A DNA stretch of 64,000 nucleotides from Pontibacter russatus (lineage in GTDB: Bacteria > Bacteroidota > Bacteroidia > Cytophagales > Hymenobacteraceae). The notes beneath the pieces were generated by a model that made no database searches, was not told the DNA's origin, and was given only the letters and a program-made list of their open reading frames with translations. Positions 1 to 8,190 of this stretch are shown here, piece after piece; within the stretch, counting starts at the first letter, position 1, and each line of letters opens with the position of its first letter. The stretch spans positions 2,745,001-2,809,000 of the forward strand of contig NZ_CP047984.1 of the NCBI RefSeq assembly GCF_009931655.1, written 5' to 3'. Made by a program: the position numbers and the translations under genes.

Positions 1-980
1 CCCTCAAACAAAAAGATATTGCGGATGGTGCTGGCGGTGGCTCCCATCGAGGCGAGAATGGCGATGTCTTTCTTCTTGTCGATGACCAGCATGGAGAGGG
101 AGAAGAAGATGTTGAGCGAGGCTATTCCCAAGATGAAGGCAAAGGTGATGAACACGAACAGCTTCTCCACCTTCACGGCGCGCAGCAGGCTGGTGTGCTG
201 CTCGTCGCTGTTCTGTATCTTAAACGCATCGCCCAGCACCTGCTGCAGGGCGGCTTTTACCTCCTCTACCTGCGCCGTCTCCTCCACCTTTATCTCCAGG
301 GCGGTGCGGCGGCGGCCATACTCCAGCAACTCGGCGGCGAAGTTGAGCGGCACAAACACGTAAGCGTCGTCGTACTGCCGCTCGATGGCAAAGATGCCGC
401 CGACCGCGATGTTCAGGCTGTTGAAGGCCCCCTCGGGGTTCAGCGGGTTGAACTTGACGTTGCGCGGGTACATAAACTGCAGCGGCACAAACTGGTTGCT
501 GGGCCTGATGGAGAGCTGGTACTGCACGCCGCGCCCCACCAGCGCATGGTACGCGTTGTTGTATATCAGCTCGCTGCGGCCTTCCACCACCGCCGAGTCG
601 ATTTCGTTCTGCTCAAAGAAATTCTCGCTCACGCCTTTTACCTTCACCACCATCTGCCGCTCGTTGTAGCGCAAGAGGGCGTTGTCCTCTATCACCTCCG
701 ACACCACCGCCACCCCCGGCGTTTGCCGGATGCGGTTCATAAACTCGGTGTCCGTCTCGAAGGACTTGCCCTCCACGGCGGTGATCTTCAGGTCGGGGTC
801 AAAGCTGGAGTAGATTTCGCGGATAAGGTCCTCGAGGCCGTTGAACACAGACAGCACGATGATGAGCGCCGCCGTGCCCACCGCCACCCCTATCATGGCG
901 ATGTTGGAGATAATGCTGATGATGTTCCTCTTCTTCCTGGAGAAAAAATATCGCTTCGCTATCAGAAAAGGGACGTTCAT
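1..980 (-). CDS. ABC transporter permease, LolC/LolE-MacB type (3' end cut off by the window)
   Basis: Inner-membrane permease of the FtsX/MacB superfamily, probably moving lipoproteins or other substrates out of the membrane (family knowledge). Reading begins at the ATG whose complement is at 978-980 and gives about 326 residues without a stop. A first membrane segment lies near residues 24-46 (after RYFFSRKKRN), followed by a long periplasmic MacB-like domain. Near the cut end there is a second hydrophobic segment followed by VIDKKKDIAILASMGA, the conserved cytoplasmic loop of this family. The last two membrane helices must lie outside the window. It is the last visible member of a minus-strand run after rbfA and a methyltransferase; rbfA next to such a permease is common in Bacteroidota. 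Confidence 0.88.
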   Translation of the reverse strand, partial: MNVPFLIAKRYFFSRKKRNIISIISNIAMIGVAVGTAALIIVLSVFNGLEDLIREIYSSFDPDLKITAVEGKSFETDTEFMNRIRQTPGVAVVSEVIEDNALLRYNERQMVVKVKGVSENFFEQNEIDSAVVEGRSELIYNNAYHALVGRGVQYQLSIRPSNQFVPLQFMYPRNVKFNPLNPEGAFNSLNIAVGGIFAIERQYDDAYVFVPLNFAAELLEYGRRRTALEIKVEETAQVEEVKAALQQVLGDAFKIQNSDEQHTSLLRAVKVEKLFVFITFAFILGIASLNIFFSLSMLVIDKKKDIAILASMGATASTIRNIFLFE

Positions 981-1025
981 TTGGTTCGTTGCTCGTGTTT
1001 CGTTGTTGGTTGTTTTTGCTGATTG

Positions 1026-1128
1026 CTATATGGCTACATTGTTAAATGGCTAAACTGTTAAATGGTCGGGGTATGGCCTTAAGGCAGAAATCAAAAAACA
1101 ACAGTTTAACCATTCAGCCATATACCAT
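1026..1128. repeat. imperfect inverted and tandem intergenic repeat
   Basis: The gap between the permease and the methyltransferase contains a tandem TGTTAAATGG unit (around 1039-1063). An imperfect inverted partner, AACAGTTTAACCATT followed by CAGCCATAT, lies around 1101-1126. It resembles the degenerate short-unit dyads seen at 45.2 and 45.7 kb. Function unknown; it could form an mRNA hairpin between the two minus-strand genes. Confidence 0.4.
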
Positions 1129-1162
1129 TAGGCGCTTTAACAATTTACAACCAGCAATCAAA

Positions 1163-1972
1163 TCACTTCCAGGCTTTCACAATCAGGCCGGTGCCGGAGG
1201 CGTGGTTGCCGTTCACGTCCACCCAGTTCAGCACAAAGCTTACCGGGAAGGTGATGAGGTAATAGAACGGCAGCAGCAGGAAGAAAAGCTTTGAGGTGTT
1301 CAGCAGCAGCATCGGGTACTTCATCGACAGGCGCCACGAAACCTGCCCCGGCTTGCCGTATGAGTAGCGCGCCTGCACCTTGCTGAAGCCCGCCAGTTTC
1401 AGTTTGTCCTGTATCTCCTGTATGTTGTAGCCGTCGCGTACGTGCTCTTCTATAAACGAGGTCTCGTCGTTGCCATGTACATCGGAGCCGCCCTGGTCGG
1501 ATGGCGTGGAGATAAGCAGCATGCCGCCGGGCCGCAGCGACGCCTGAAAATTACGGAACACCTCCACATCCTCCAGTATATGCTCCATCACGTCCACCGA
1601 CAGGATGAGGTTGTAGCTGTTCGGCTGCCGGTACTTCACCAGGTCTGCGATGCGGAACTGCACGTTGTGCCTGCCAATGGCCCGGATAAAGCGGTTGCTG
1701 TCCGATATCTGCTCCTCTTTCACGTCCACGGCCAGTATGCTCCACTTGCGGCTCATGCCCGACAGGTAATAAGTATACTGGCCAAATCCGGAGCCCGCGT
1801 CCAATATATGCTGCTCTTTGTCGCGGCGGTTTGCCGCCCACGCGCGCAGCTCTTTGTGTATGTGCCAGGTGCGCAGCAGGAGCAGGTCCAGGAGCTTGAA
1901 AAACACACGGCGCAGGAAAGGTGTCTTGTTGAACACATCGCCCAGCACTCGCTTTATGGGGTCGTACTGCAT
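1163..1972 (-). CDS. class I SAM-dependent methyltransferase
   Basis: Predicted methyltransferase of 269 residues; substrate unknown. Motif I, ILDAGSGFGQYT (about residues 56-67), would bind S-adenosylmethionine. AVDV (81-84) holds the acidic residue for the ribose, SVDVMEHI (125-132) is the motif IV region, and LRPGG (146-150) precedes the strand-5 loop. The C-terminal third has a hydrophobic stretch (roughly 220-250), so the enzyme may sit at the membrane and act on a lipid or glycan, which is inference. The gene follows rbfA by 21 nt and is probably co-transcribed with it. Confidence 0.82.
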   Translation of the reverse strand: MQYDPIKRVLGDVFNKTPFLRRVFFKLLDLLLLRTWHIHKELRAWAANRRDKEQHILDAGSGFGQYTYYLSGMSRKWSILAVDVKEEQISDSNRFIRAIGRHNVQFRIADLVKYRQPNSYNLILSVDVMEHILEDVEVFRNFQASLRPGGMLLISTPSDQGGSDVHGNDETSFIEEHVRDGYNIQEIQDKLKLAGFSKVQARYSYGKPGQVSWRLSMKYPMLLLNTSKLFFLLLPFYYLITFPVSFVLNWVDVNGNHASGTGLIVKAWK

Positions 1973-1993
1973 AAGGGAGGGAAGCGGCTATGG

Positions 1994-2383
1994 CTATTTG
2001 TTAGGATATGTCTCCTCGTCGTCCTCCTGCGCGGGCGGGATCTCGAGGTTGTCGAACAGCTTGTCGATGCGGGCGGCGTACTCGGCGCTGTCGTCGAGGA
2101 AGAAGGCCAGCTCCGGCACAATGCGCACCTGGTTTTTGATGCGCTGGGCCAGCAGGTGGCGGATGGTTTTGGTGTTGGCGCGCACCTCCAGCAGGAGCCC
2201 CTCGGCATTCTGCGCCCGCAGCACGCTTATATATACCCTAGCCAGGCCCAGGTCCGGCGACACCCGCACCACGCTCACCGAGATGAAGGCGCCCCCGAAC
2301 AGGTGCGGCACCTCCCGCTGGAAGATGTCGGCCAACTCTTTCTGAATCAGGCGGGAGAACTTCTGTTGTCTTTTACTTTCCAT
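1994..2383 (-). CDS. rbfA: 30S ribosome-binding factor A
   Basis: RbfA binds free 30S subunits and helps late 16S rRNA processing and cold adaptation. The 129-residue product has the family N-terminus (ESKRQQKFSRLIQKEL), a KH-like core with SVVRVSPDLGLARVYIS, and the RHLLAQRIKNQVRIVPEL segment. The C-terminal tail is acidic. The ATG at 2383 was chosen because the only in-frame start further upstream is a TTG four codons earlier with no better context. It heads the minus-strand run rbfA, methyltransferase, permease. Confidence 0.93.
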   Translation of the reverse strand: MESKRQQKFSRLIQKELADIFQREVPHLFGGAFISVSVVRVSPDLGLARVYISVLRAQNAEGLLLEVRANTKTIRHLLAQRIKNQVRIVPELAFFLDDSAEYAARIDKLFDNLEIPPAQEDDEETYPNK

Positions 2384-2470
2384 ATGAAGCTGCAAATATC
2401 ATATTAATTTCGCATTTTTACCCCAAAAGCGCCTCACTCATTTCGGGTGAAGGGGCTTTGTATTGTTTTC

Positions 2471-2516
2471 AGGCAAAGGCAATTGCCGGTGGCGCGGGCG
2501 GCAATTGCCTTTGCCT
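2471..2516. repeat. perfect 18-bp inverted repeat between divergent genes
   Basis: Arms 2471-2488 and 2499-2516 are exact reverse complements around a 10-nt G+C-rich loop; the core AGGCAAAGGCAATTGCCG is G+C-rich. It lies between the 5' ends of rbfA (minus) and the membrane-protein gene at 2576 (plus), so it is not at the 3' end of any gene, and it has no T-tract on either side. It may be an operator, a 5'-UTR hairpin or a REP-like unit. Confidence 0.7.
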
Positions 2517-2575
2517 CCCGCCAACTGCTCGGCCATATCCTTAGTTGTTATCGTTCCTTCTAACTCAGTCTCTCC

Positions 2576-3982
2576 TTGATTAGTTACTTCCGAAGCATAC
2601 TGCCTTCCCGACTGATCCTGCTGGTCCTGCTTTTTGTCGCCATTCAGCTTCCGCTTATTTTGTGGGGCATTCCGGGCACTGCGCCGGAGTTGCTGCACAT
2701 GCTGGTGGGGGAGCGCCTGGCCGACGGCTTTACCATGTACCACGACATATATGACAACACCGCCCCCTTCTCAACGCTGGTGTACTGGCTGATGGACGTG
2801 CTGGCGGGGCGCTCTTTCCTGGCTTACCGGCTGGCGGCGCTGGCCCTGCTGCTGGTGCAGGCGCTGCTGCTCAACGCCACCCTGAACCGGCATAACGTAT
2901 ATGCCTCCAAAGATTACCTGCCGGCGCTGGTCTACCTGATTCTGGGCAGCATCTCGTTCGAGCTGAACATGCTCACGCCCCTGCTCATCGGCAACACGTT
3001 CATCATCTTGTCGCTGCCCTATATCATCACGCTGTCGAAGGAGGGCTTTGACAACAACCGGCTGTTTGTGGGGGGCTTTATGCTGGGCATGGCCGCCCTA
3101 AGCTACCTGCCGCTGGCGGTGTTTCTGCTGGTGGGGATTTTCGCCGTCGTCTTTTTCGCCTCCAGCACCTTCCGCAGCATGCTGCTGATGCTGTGCGGCT
3201 TCCTTTTCCCGTACGCGGTGCTGCTCACCTACTATCTATATACCAACACCACGCAGGAGTTTCTGGAGATGCACCTGCTGCGCCCCTGGCACCTGAGAGT
3301 GGCCTTCCTGCGGCCTCCGGCCGATGTGGCCAAACTCATGGCCATACCGGTTGCTGTGCTGCTGCTGTCGTTGATGAGCGTGGCCTCGCTGCCGCAGCGC
3401 CTCGTGTTCCAGGTAAAGTTTCAGCAGCTGATGTGGGTGTGGCTCTTCACCAGCCTGCTGGTCATTTTCACGCGCCCGGAGATTTCCGTCGCCACATTCG
3501 TGCTGTTGCTGCCGCCTATCGCCTACTTCAGCCAGTTCTTCTTTACCTCCAGGCAAAAGCCGTGGGTGCTCAACCTGGTGATGCTGGTGATGCTGGTGTC
3601 AGTGCTGGTGCTGCGCTACAGGCAGGTGCTGGGCATCAACCGGTTCCTGCTGCTCGACGAGTCGCCGCTGCTGCTGCCGGAGCAGGCGCTGCCCATGCAG
3701 GATGCCACGGTGCTGGTGCTGGGGAACGATGTGCGCTACTACATGCAGAACAAACCCGTTACGCCCTACCTGAACTGGGAACTGGCACAGCGCCACTTCG
3801 GCAGGCTGGACGAGTACCAGGCCGTGTTTGAGATTTACCAGAACCTGAGCAAGGAGATGCCTGCCTATATAGTGGACAAAGCGGGCCTGATGCCTGAGCT
3901 GCAGTACAAGCTGCCCGCCGTCTTCGGGAAGTACCGTGCCACCGGCGATGAGGCTATATATAGGTTGGAGGATTCTATATGA
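2576..3982 (+). CDS. polytopic membrane protein of unknown function
   Basis: A 468-residue protein with about ten to twelve hydrophobic segments from residue 12 to about 350, then a soluble C-terminal domain of roughly 110 residues. The early motifs VGERLADGFTMYHDIYDNTA and the overall layout resemble uncharacterised Bacteroidota membrane proteins, reminiscent of glycosyltransferase-like or DUF6427-type proteins; I cannot assign a reaction. An in-frame stop at 2561-2563 limits the 5' end. The first usable start is TTG at 2576; the next ATG (near residue 42) would remove the first membrane helix, so a TTG start is preferred. Confidence 0.75.
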   Translation: MISYFRSILPSRLILLVLLFVAIQLPLILWGIPGTAPELLHMLVGERLADGFTMYHDIYDNTAPFSTLVYWLMDVLAGRSFLAYRLAALALLLVQALLLNATLNRHNVYASKDYLPALVYLILGSISFELNMLTPLLIGNTFIILSLPYIITLSKEGFDNNRLFVGGFMLGMAALSYLPLAVFLLVGIFAVVFFASSTFRSMLLMLCGFLFPYAVLLTYYLYTNTTQEFLEMHLLRPWHLRVAFLRPPADVAKLMAIPVAVLLLSLMSVASLPQRLVFQVKFQQLMWVWLFTSLLVIFTRPEISVATFVLLLPPIAYFSQFFFTSRQKPWVLNLVMLVMLVSVLVLRYRQVLGINRFLLLDESPLLLPEQALPMQDATVLVLGNDVRYYMQNKPVTPYLNWELAQRHFGRLDEYQAVFEIYQNLSKEMPAYIVDKAGLMPELQYKLPAVFGKYRATGDEAIYRLEDSI

Positions 3983-4033
3983 GGTAAGAGAGGCGCAGAC
4001 GAAACTTGCTCATGTATAGGTTAGAACAGATTT

Positions 4034-4873
4034 TTATCTTCTTATATTCCACGTCAGGCAGTTGATTATTCCATTGTCCCGGGCAGGTTCATTGCTCTTG
4101 ACTGGCACAATCTTTTTGCCTGGAAAAGTCTCTTTTGCTCTCCTGACTGCCTCATCATCTGTTAAAAGTCCGAAAATCGGTAAAAATAAAATTTTCTCCA
4201 TTTCAAGGTAGTTCAGGTAAACTCCTGTTGCGTCATCAGGCTCCGTGTTTTTATAAGGATTGAAAGGAAATGCTTTCCACTGAAATTTAGAATTATAAAG
4301 GGCAGTCAGAAAATTAATGTAGCCTGACTTCTCTTCATTCTGATAGTTATTTACCAAAACAGTTTGACTATCGATAAATCTCGCCATCCCATCAATGTGC
4401 CCCAGCCAATCGCCTTTTTCAACAGGAACAAAATATATTTCATTGATTTCGAGCAGTTCCTTCAATTCCTGGATGAGTTGAAGTTCTGGCATTTTCTTAT
4501 TTTCTATAAAGACCTTTGTGGTCATTAATATTTTGTCATCCCATCTTGAAATGTTTCCGCCATCAATGACTATGTCAGATTTTATGGTTCTAATACCAAT
4601 CTTCTCGCAGATGGCATCTACATCCGAGATTGTTCTTGCCCACTTCTTGTATTGAATTAAGTAGTCTGGCTTGTAGCTGAACCTTACAAACTTCTTTTCA
4701 GAAACCTGAATTGGCATATAGTCTACTGCCCAAACGTCCTTAGTGTTAGGAAGAATACCATGCCCAATCGCATTTTCATTTAGTTTGGAAACAAATTCTT
4801 TTGAGAAATTGGGGTATTTGTTCTGGAGTGTGTCTGCTATATAAACAAAGTTCGTCTGGTTGTCTCTTATCAT
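4034..4873 (-). CDS. agmatine deiminase / peptidyl-arginine deiminase family protein
   Basis: Guanidino-group hydrolase of the PAD_porph family. The protein has 279 residues, shorter than typical agmatine deiminases (about 340-370). Visible active-site features are DVWAVDYMP (D51, matching the WxRDxGP region but lacking the Arg), IDGGNI (104-108), GHIDGMARF with H159 and D161, and the nucleophile C272 in INCLTW. The changed WVRD motif and short length make the natural substrate uncertain. The gene is visibly A+T-rich with AAA/ATT/TTT codons unlike its neighbours, and starts 2 nt after the HNH gene's stop. The pair looks co-transcribed and horizontally acquired (inference). Confidence 0.8.
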   Translation of the reverse strand: MIRDNQTNFVYIADTLQNKYPNFSKEFVSKLNENAIGHGILPNTKDVWAVDYMPIQVSEKKFVRFSYKPDYLIQYKKWARTISDVDAICEKIGIRTIKSDIVIDGGNISRWDDKILMTTKVFIENKKMPELQLIQELKELLEINEIYFVPVEKGDWLGHIDGMARFIDSQTVLVNNYQNEEKSGYINFLTALYNSKFQWKAFPFNPYKNTEPDDATGVYLNYLEMEKILFLPIFGLLTDDEAVRRAKETFPGKKIVPVKSNEPARDNGIINCLTWNIRR

Positions 4874-4875
4874 TT

Positions 4876-5289
4876 TTACTCTATTAGTTTGCGTAGGTAG
4901 CCAACACGATTAGCCTGAAATTCTTTGTAATCGATCCCATGAAAAATATCACTTTTATCGTTGTTGCAGAAATAGCAGCAGAGAACACAATTTGCAAGTG
5001 AATAATTTTCCTTTGGTAGAAGCCGGTCAACCTCCAACCACATACCACGGCTTCGCCCACGCCCAAGAACCCCATTCTGGGGGAATCGGTTAGATTTCAG
5101 GAGACCTGTCATTACAATTTTCTGACATTCTTCTTCCTTCAGCCCGCAGTAATGGCAAGCTTTTTCTCTTGAGTCGTACCAGCTTTTAAATTCCTGAAAG
5201 TCTAAAAAGCCACATAGCCCTTTTTGCCTTCTTCTTAGGAAATCTGCTTTTAACTTTTCTTCTGGCTTTGGTCTGTATTCTAAGTCCAT
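4876..5289 (-). CDS. HNH-endonuclease-like protein
   Basis: A 137-residue protein with a treble-clef/HNH layout. CHYC (45-48) and CVLCCYFC (101-108) provide zinc cysteines, with EVDRLLP (86-92) at the position of the DH motif, then ENYSLANC and NNDKSD. The usual first His is replaced by Arg (VDRL), as in a known HNH variant with a VDRxD-type motif, so nuclease activity is likely but not certain. It is A+T-rich like the deiminase gene downstream and both appear to form one unit. A terminator at 5339-5396 separates it from rpiB upstream. DNA target and role are unknown; defence or mobile-element ancestry is only inference. Confidence 0.72.
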   Translation of the reverse strand: MDLEYRPKPEEKLKADFLRRRQKGLCGFLDFQEFKSWYDSREKACHYCGLKEEECQKIVMTGLLKSNRFPQNGVLGRGRSRGMWLEVDRLLPKENYSLANCVLCCYFCNNDKSDIFHGIDYKEFQANRVGYLRKLIE

Positions 5290-5338
5290 TCTTATTTTGT
5301 TAAATTTGTATTACTGAGAGTATATATACTTTTAACAT

Positions 5339-5396
5339 CATATATAAACAAGTCGGGGCTGCACTATATAATGCAGCCCCGACTTGTTTATATATG
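5339..5396 (-). terminator. 25-bp perfect hairpin terminator after rpiB
   Basis: Arms 5339-5363 and 5372-5396 are fully complementary, with a G+C-rich core (AAGTCGGGGCTGCA) and an A/T base ending in ATATA, around an 8-nt loop. It lies 11 nt beyond the rpiB stop in the transcribed direction and insulates the A+T-rich island from rpiB-tatC. Confidence 0.85.
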
Positions 5397-5406
5397 GTTT
5401 TAGCCT

Positions 5407-5844
5407 TTAGCAGCCAGAAATCTTGTCCACGCGGGTCTGGTGGCGGCCGCCCTCAAAGCCGGTGCTGAGGAAAAGGCGCACCATCTCGCGGGCCACCTCC
5501 TCCGACACGAAGCGGGCCGGGATGCACAGCACGTTGGCGTCGTTGTGCTCGCGCGCCAGTTGCGCCAACTCGGGCAGCCAGCAAAGCGCCGCCCGTATGC
5601 CGCGGTGCTTGTTGGCGGTGATCGCCACGCCGTTGCCGCTGCCGCATATCAGAATGCCAAAGTCCGCCTCCTTCTTTTCCACGGCTTCGGCCAGCGGGTG
5701 TACATGGTCGGGGTAGTCAACAGAGGCGCCGGAGTGCGGGCCGAAATCCTGCACCCGGTGGCCAAGCTCTTCCAGCACGGCCTTCAGCATGTCTTTGTAG
5801 GTATAGCCAGCGTGGTCGCCGCCAATTGCAATGTTCAGTGCCAT
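5407..5844 (-). CDS. rpiB: ribose 5-phosphate isomerase B
   Basis: Interconverts ribose 5-phosphate and ribulose 5-phosphate in the pentose phosphate pathway (cytosol). The 145-residue length is normal. GGDHAG (8-13) with D10/H11, the catalytic C67 in CGSGNG, and REHNDANVL (98-106) are the RpiB/LacAB hallmarks. Its ATG overlaps the tatC stop by one base (TAATG), so the two are probably translationally coupled. Start choice is firm. Confidence 0.95.
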   Translation of the reverse strand: MALNIAIGGDHAGYTYKDMLKAVLEELGHRVQDFGPHSGASVDYPDHVHPLAEAVEKKEADFGILICGSGNGVAITANKHRGIRAALCWLPELAQLAREHNDANVLCIPARFVSEEVAREMVRLFLSTGFEGGRHQTRVDKISGC

Positions 5845-6692
5845 TAGATGGTATTGTTTTCGTTCAGTTTCTTCAGATCCTTTTTGCGGATGGACTGGGA
5901 GATATAAATGCTCACCTCATACAGCAGCATCAGCGGCATCGAGATCAGCAGCTGGCTCACCACGTCCGGAGGAGTGATGATGGCGCCCACAATCAGGATC
6001 ACGATCAGCGCGTGGCGCCGGTACAGTTTCATGGTCTCCGCCGAAACCAAACCTGCCTTGGTCAGGAAGAACACGATGACCGGCATCTCAAACATAATGG
6101 CGCAGGCCAGGCACAGTGTGGTGAGGGTGGAGATGTAGGAGGACAGGTCGAACTCGTTCAGAATCGTGGGGTCGACCTGATAGCCCGCCAGGAAGTTGAT
6201 GGAGATAGGCGACACCACATAGTAGCCGAACAGCAGCCCCATGATAAACAAGACGGACACAAAGAAGACGGCCCCCTGCGAGTTGCTGCGCTCCTGCGGG
6301 TACAGGCCCGGCTTCACGAAACGCCATATCTCCCAGAAAGCGTAGGGGAAAGCGCAGGCAAGGCCCAGGATGGCGGACACGAGCAGGTGCATCGTGAACT
6401 GCCCGCTCATCTGCCGGCTCTGGATGGTGAAGCCCATCTCGTCGAAGCAAAGCCCCTCCGAACCCAGGTACTGCCCCACCTGGCACATGACCCGGTAGCT
6501 CAGGAAATCGGGGCGGGAGGGAGCCAGGATGATGTCGTGAAACACGAAGTTCTTTGCCAGGAACGCGATAGTCCCGAAAATAAAGATAGAGGCGAACGCC
6601 CGGATGATGTGCCATCTCAGCTCCTCCAGGTGGTCCACGAAGGACATTTCCTGCGGCTCCTCTTTTTCTTCTCCTATATATGGTTGATCCAT
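5844..6692 (-). CDS. tatC: Sec-independent protein translocase TatC
   Basis: Receptor subunit of the twin-arginine translocase, recognising folded precursors with RR signal peptides. The 282-residue protein has the N-terminal signature SFVDHLEELRWHIIRA just before the first of six membrane helices. It also has the conserved Bacteroidota FEMPVIVFFLTKAGLV and RRHALIVILIVGAIITPPD segments. No tatA/B is in the window. The ATG at 6692 is used; one codon upstream there is only a TTG. It is co-directional with glyA (27 nt away) and rpiB. Confidence 0.95.
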   Translation of the reverse strand: MDQPYIGEEKEEPQEMSFVDHLEELRWHIIRAFASIFIFGTIAFLAKNFVFHDIILAPSRPDFLSYRVMCQVGQYLGSEGLCFDEMGFTIQSRQMSGQFTMHLLVSAILGLACAFPYAFWEIWRFVKPGLYPQERSNSQGAVFFVSVLFIMGLLFGYYVVSPISINFLAGYQVDPTILNEFDLSSYISTLTTLCLACAIMFEMPVIVFFLTKAGLVSAETMKLYRRHALIVILIVGAIITPPDVVSQLLISMPLMLLYEVSIYISQSIRKKDLKKLNENNTI

Positions 6693-6719
6693 CAAAACTG
6701 TGGCCCCTGTTCTTAAGTG

Positions 6720-7994
6720 TTAGTAAGCAAAAAGCGGATACTGCTGCATCCAGCTGTTGATATCCTTGCGCGCCGCGCTGATTTTGCCGTCGTTGTCGTG
6801 GTGGGTGAGCACATCGTCTATCAATTCCACGATGCGCACCATGTCATTTTCTTTCAGGCCGCGGGTGGTGACGGCGGCCGTGCCCACGCGCATGCCCGAG
6901 GTTACGAACGGCGATTTGTCGTCGAAGGGCACCATGTTCTTGTTGATGGTGATATCGGCTTTCACGAGTGTGTTCTCGGCCAGCTTGCCTGTCAGCCCTT
7001 TCGAGCGCAGGTCTATCAGCATCATGTGGTTGTCGGTGCCGCCGGAGATGATGTCATAGCCCCGCTCCAGGAAAGCCTTGGCCATGGCCTGTGCATTTTG
7101 CTGCACCTGCTTTACATAGGCCAGGTAGTCGTCAGACAGCGCCTCGAAATAGGCAACGGCCTTAGCCGCGATGACATGCTCCAGGGGGCCGCCCTGCGTA
7201 CCGGGGAAAACGGCACCGTCCAGCAGCGACGACATCATGCGCGTCTCGCCTTTCGGTGTCTTCAGCCCAAAAGGATTCTCAAAGTCTTTGCCCAGCATGA
7301 TCATGCCGCCCCGCGGGCCGCGCAGCGTTTTGTGCGTGGTGGTGGTCACGATATGGCAGTGCGCAAACGGGTCGCTCAGCAGGCCACGGGCAATGAGGCC
7401 GGAAGGGTGGGAGATGTCGGCCAGCAGCAGGGCGCCCACTTCATCGGCGGCGGCGCGCAGCTTTCTGTAATCCCAGTCGCGGCTGTAGGCCGAGGCCCCG
7501 CATATAATCAACTTTGGCTGCTCGCGGCGGGCCGTCTCCACCACTTTGTCGAAGTCAATCAGGCCGGTTTCCTGCTCCACCCCATAAAAGGAGGGGGTAT
7601 ATAGCTTGCCCGAGAAGTTTACCGGCGAGCCGTGCGTCAGGTGCCCGCCGTGCGAGAGGTCGAAACCCAGTATCTTGTCGCCCGGCTGCAGCACGGCCAG
7701 CATCACGGCCGCGTTTGCCTGCGCCCCCGAGTGCGGCTGCACGTTCACCCACTCTACCCCGAAAAGCTCCTTTGCCCGGTCGATGGCCAGTTGCTCCGAC
7801 TGGTCCACCACTTCGCAGCCGCCGTAGTAGCGCTTGCCCGGCAGGCCCTCGGCATACTTGTTTGTCATCACGCTGCCCATGGCCTGCATCACCTGCTCGG
7901 AGACAAAGTTCTCGGAGGCGATAAGTTCAAGGCCGTGCGTCTGGCGTGCTTTTTCCTGGGCTATCAGGTCGAATATGGCGGTGTCTCTTTGCAT
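6720..7994 (-). CDS. glyA: serine hydroxymethyltransferase
   Basis: PLP enzyme converting serine and tetrahydrofolate to glycine and 5,10-methylene-THF, the main one-carbon source. The 424-residue product begins at [11 protein letters not shown]. Signature parts are ELIASENF (23-30), [14 protein letters not shown] (46-59), ADISHPSG (192-199) and [14 protein letters not shown] with the PLP lysine K222. The reading frame extends upstream, but homologues begin at this ATG and the promoter at 8019-8049 lies inside the longer frame, so the shorter start is preferred. Confidence 0.96.
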   Translation of the reverse strand: MQRDTAIFDLIAQEKARQTHGLELIASENFVSEQVMQAMGSVMTNKYAEGLPGKRYYGGCEVVDQSEQLAIDRAKELFGVEWVNVQPHSGAQANAAVMLAVLQPGDKILGFDLSHGGHLTHGSPVNFSGKLYTPSFYGVEQETGLIDFDKVVETARREQPKLIICGASAYSRDWDYRKLRAAADEVGALLLADISHPSGLIARGLLSDPFAHCHIVTTTTHKTLRGPRGGMIMLGKDFENPFGLKTPKGETRMMSSLLDGAVFPGTQGGPLEHVIAAKAVAYFEALSDDYLAYVKQVQQNAQAMAKAFLERGYDIISGGTDNHMMLIDLRSKGLTGKLAENTLVKADITINKNMVPFDDKSPFVTSGMRVGTAAVTTRGLKENDMVRIVELIDDVLTHHDNDGKISAARKDINSWMQQYPLFAY

Positions 7995-8018
7995 TGCTTC
8001 GTTTGGTTTATAAGCCTT

Positions 8019-8049
8019 CAAAATTAAAGTATGCGACGGAATAAACCAA
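8019..8049 (-). promoter_or_regulatory. Bacteroidota-type promoter for glyA
   Basis: On the minus strand TTG (8047-8049) is followed by 20 nt and then TAATTTTG (8019-8026). This matches the Bacteroidota -33 TTG / -7 TAnnTTTG arrangement, and the glyA ATG starts 24 nt downstream of the -7 box. It is the only site in the window where I could see both elements at good spacing. Confidence 0.5.
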
Positions 8050-8118
8050 TGTTTCAGAAGTTTATATACGGTGCGGCACCCGGCATCAGATTCAGGGGCG
8101 GCGGCATAAAGCGCCATA

Positions 8119-8160
8119 AACGCAACAGCCCGGCGCCAAAGGCTGCCGGGCTGTTGCGTT
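8119..8160 (-). terminator. 16-bp hairpin terminator after the TIG-repeat surface protein
   Basis: Arms 8119-8134 and 8145-8160 (AACGCAACAGCCCGGC and complement) enclose a 10-nt loop. It lies about 30 nt past the stop of the 8191-11352 gene and upstream of the glyA promoter. The T-run is short. Confidence 0.75.
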
Positions 8161-8190
8161 GTCTGCTTATGTATGTGTTTATATATGGGC

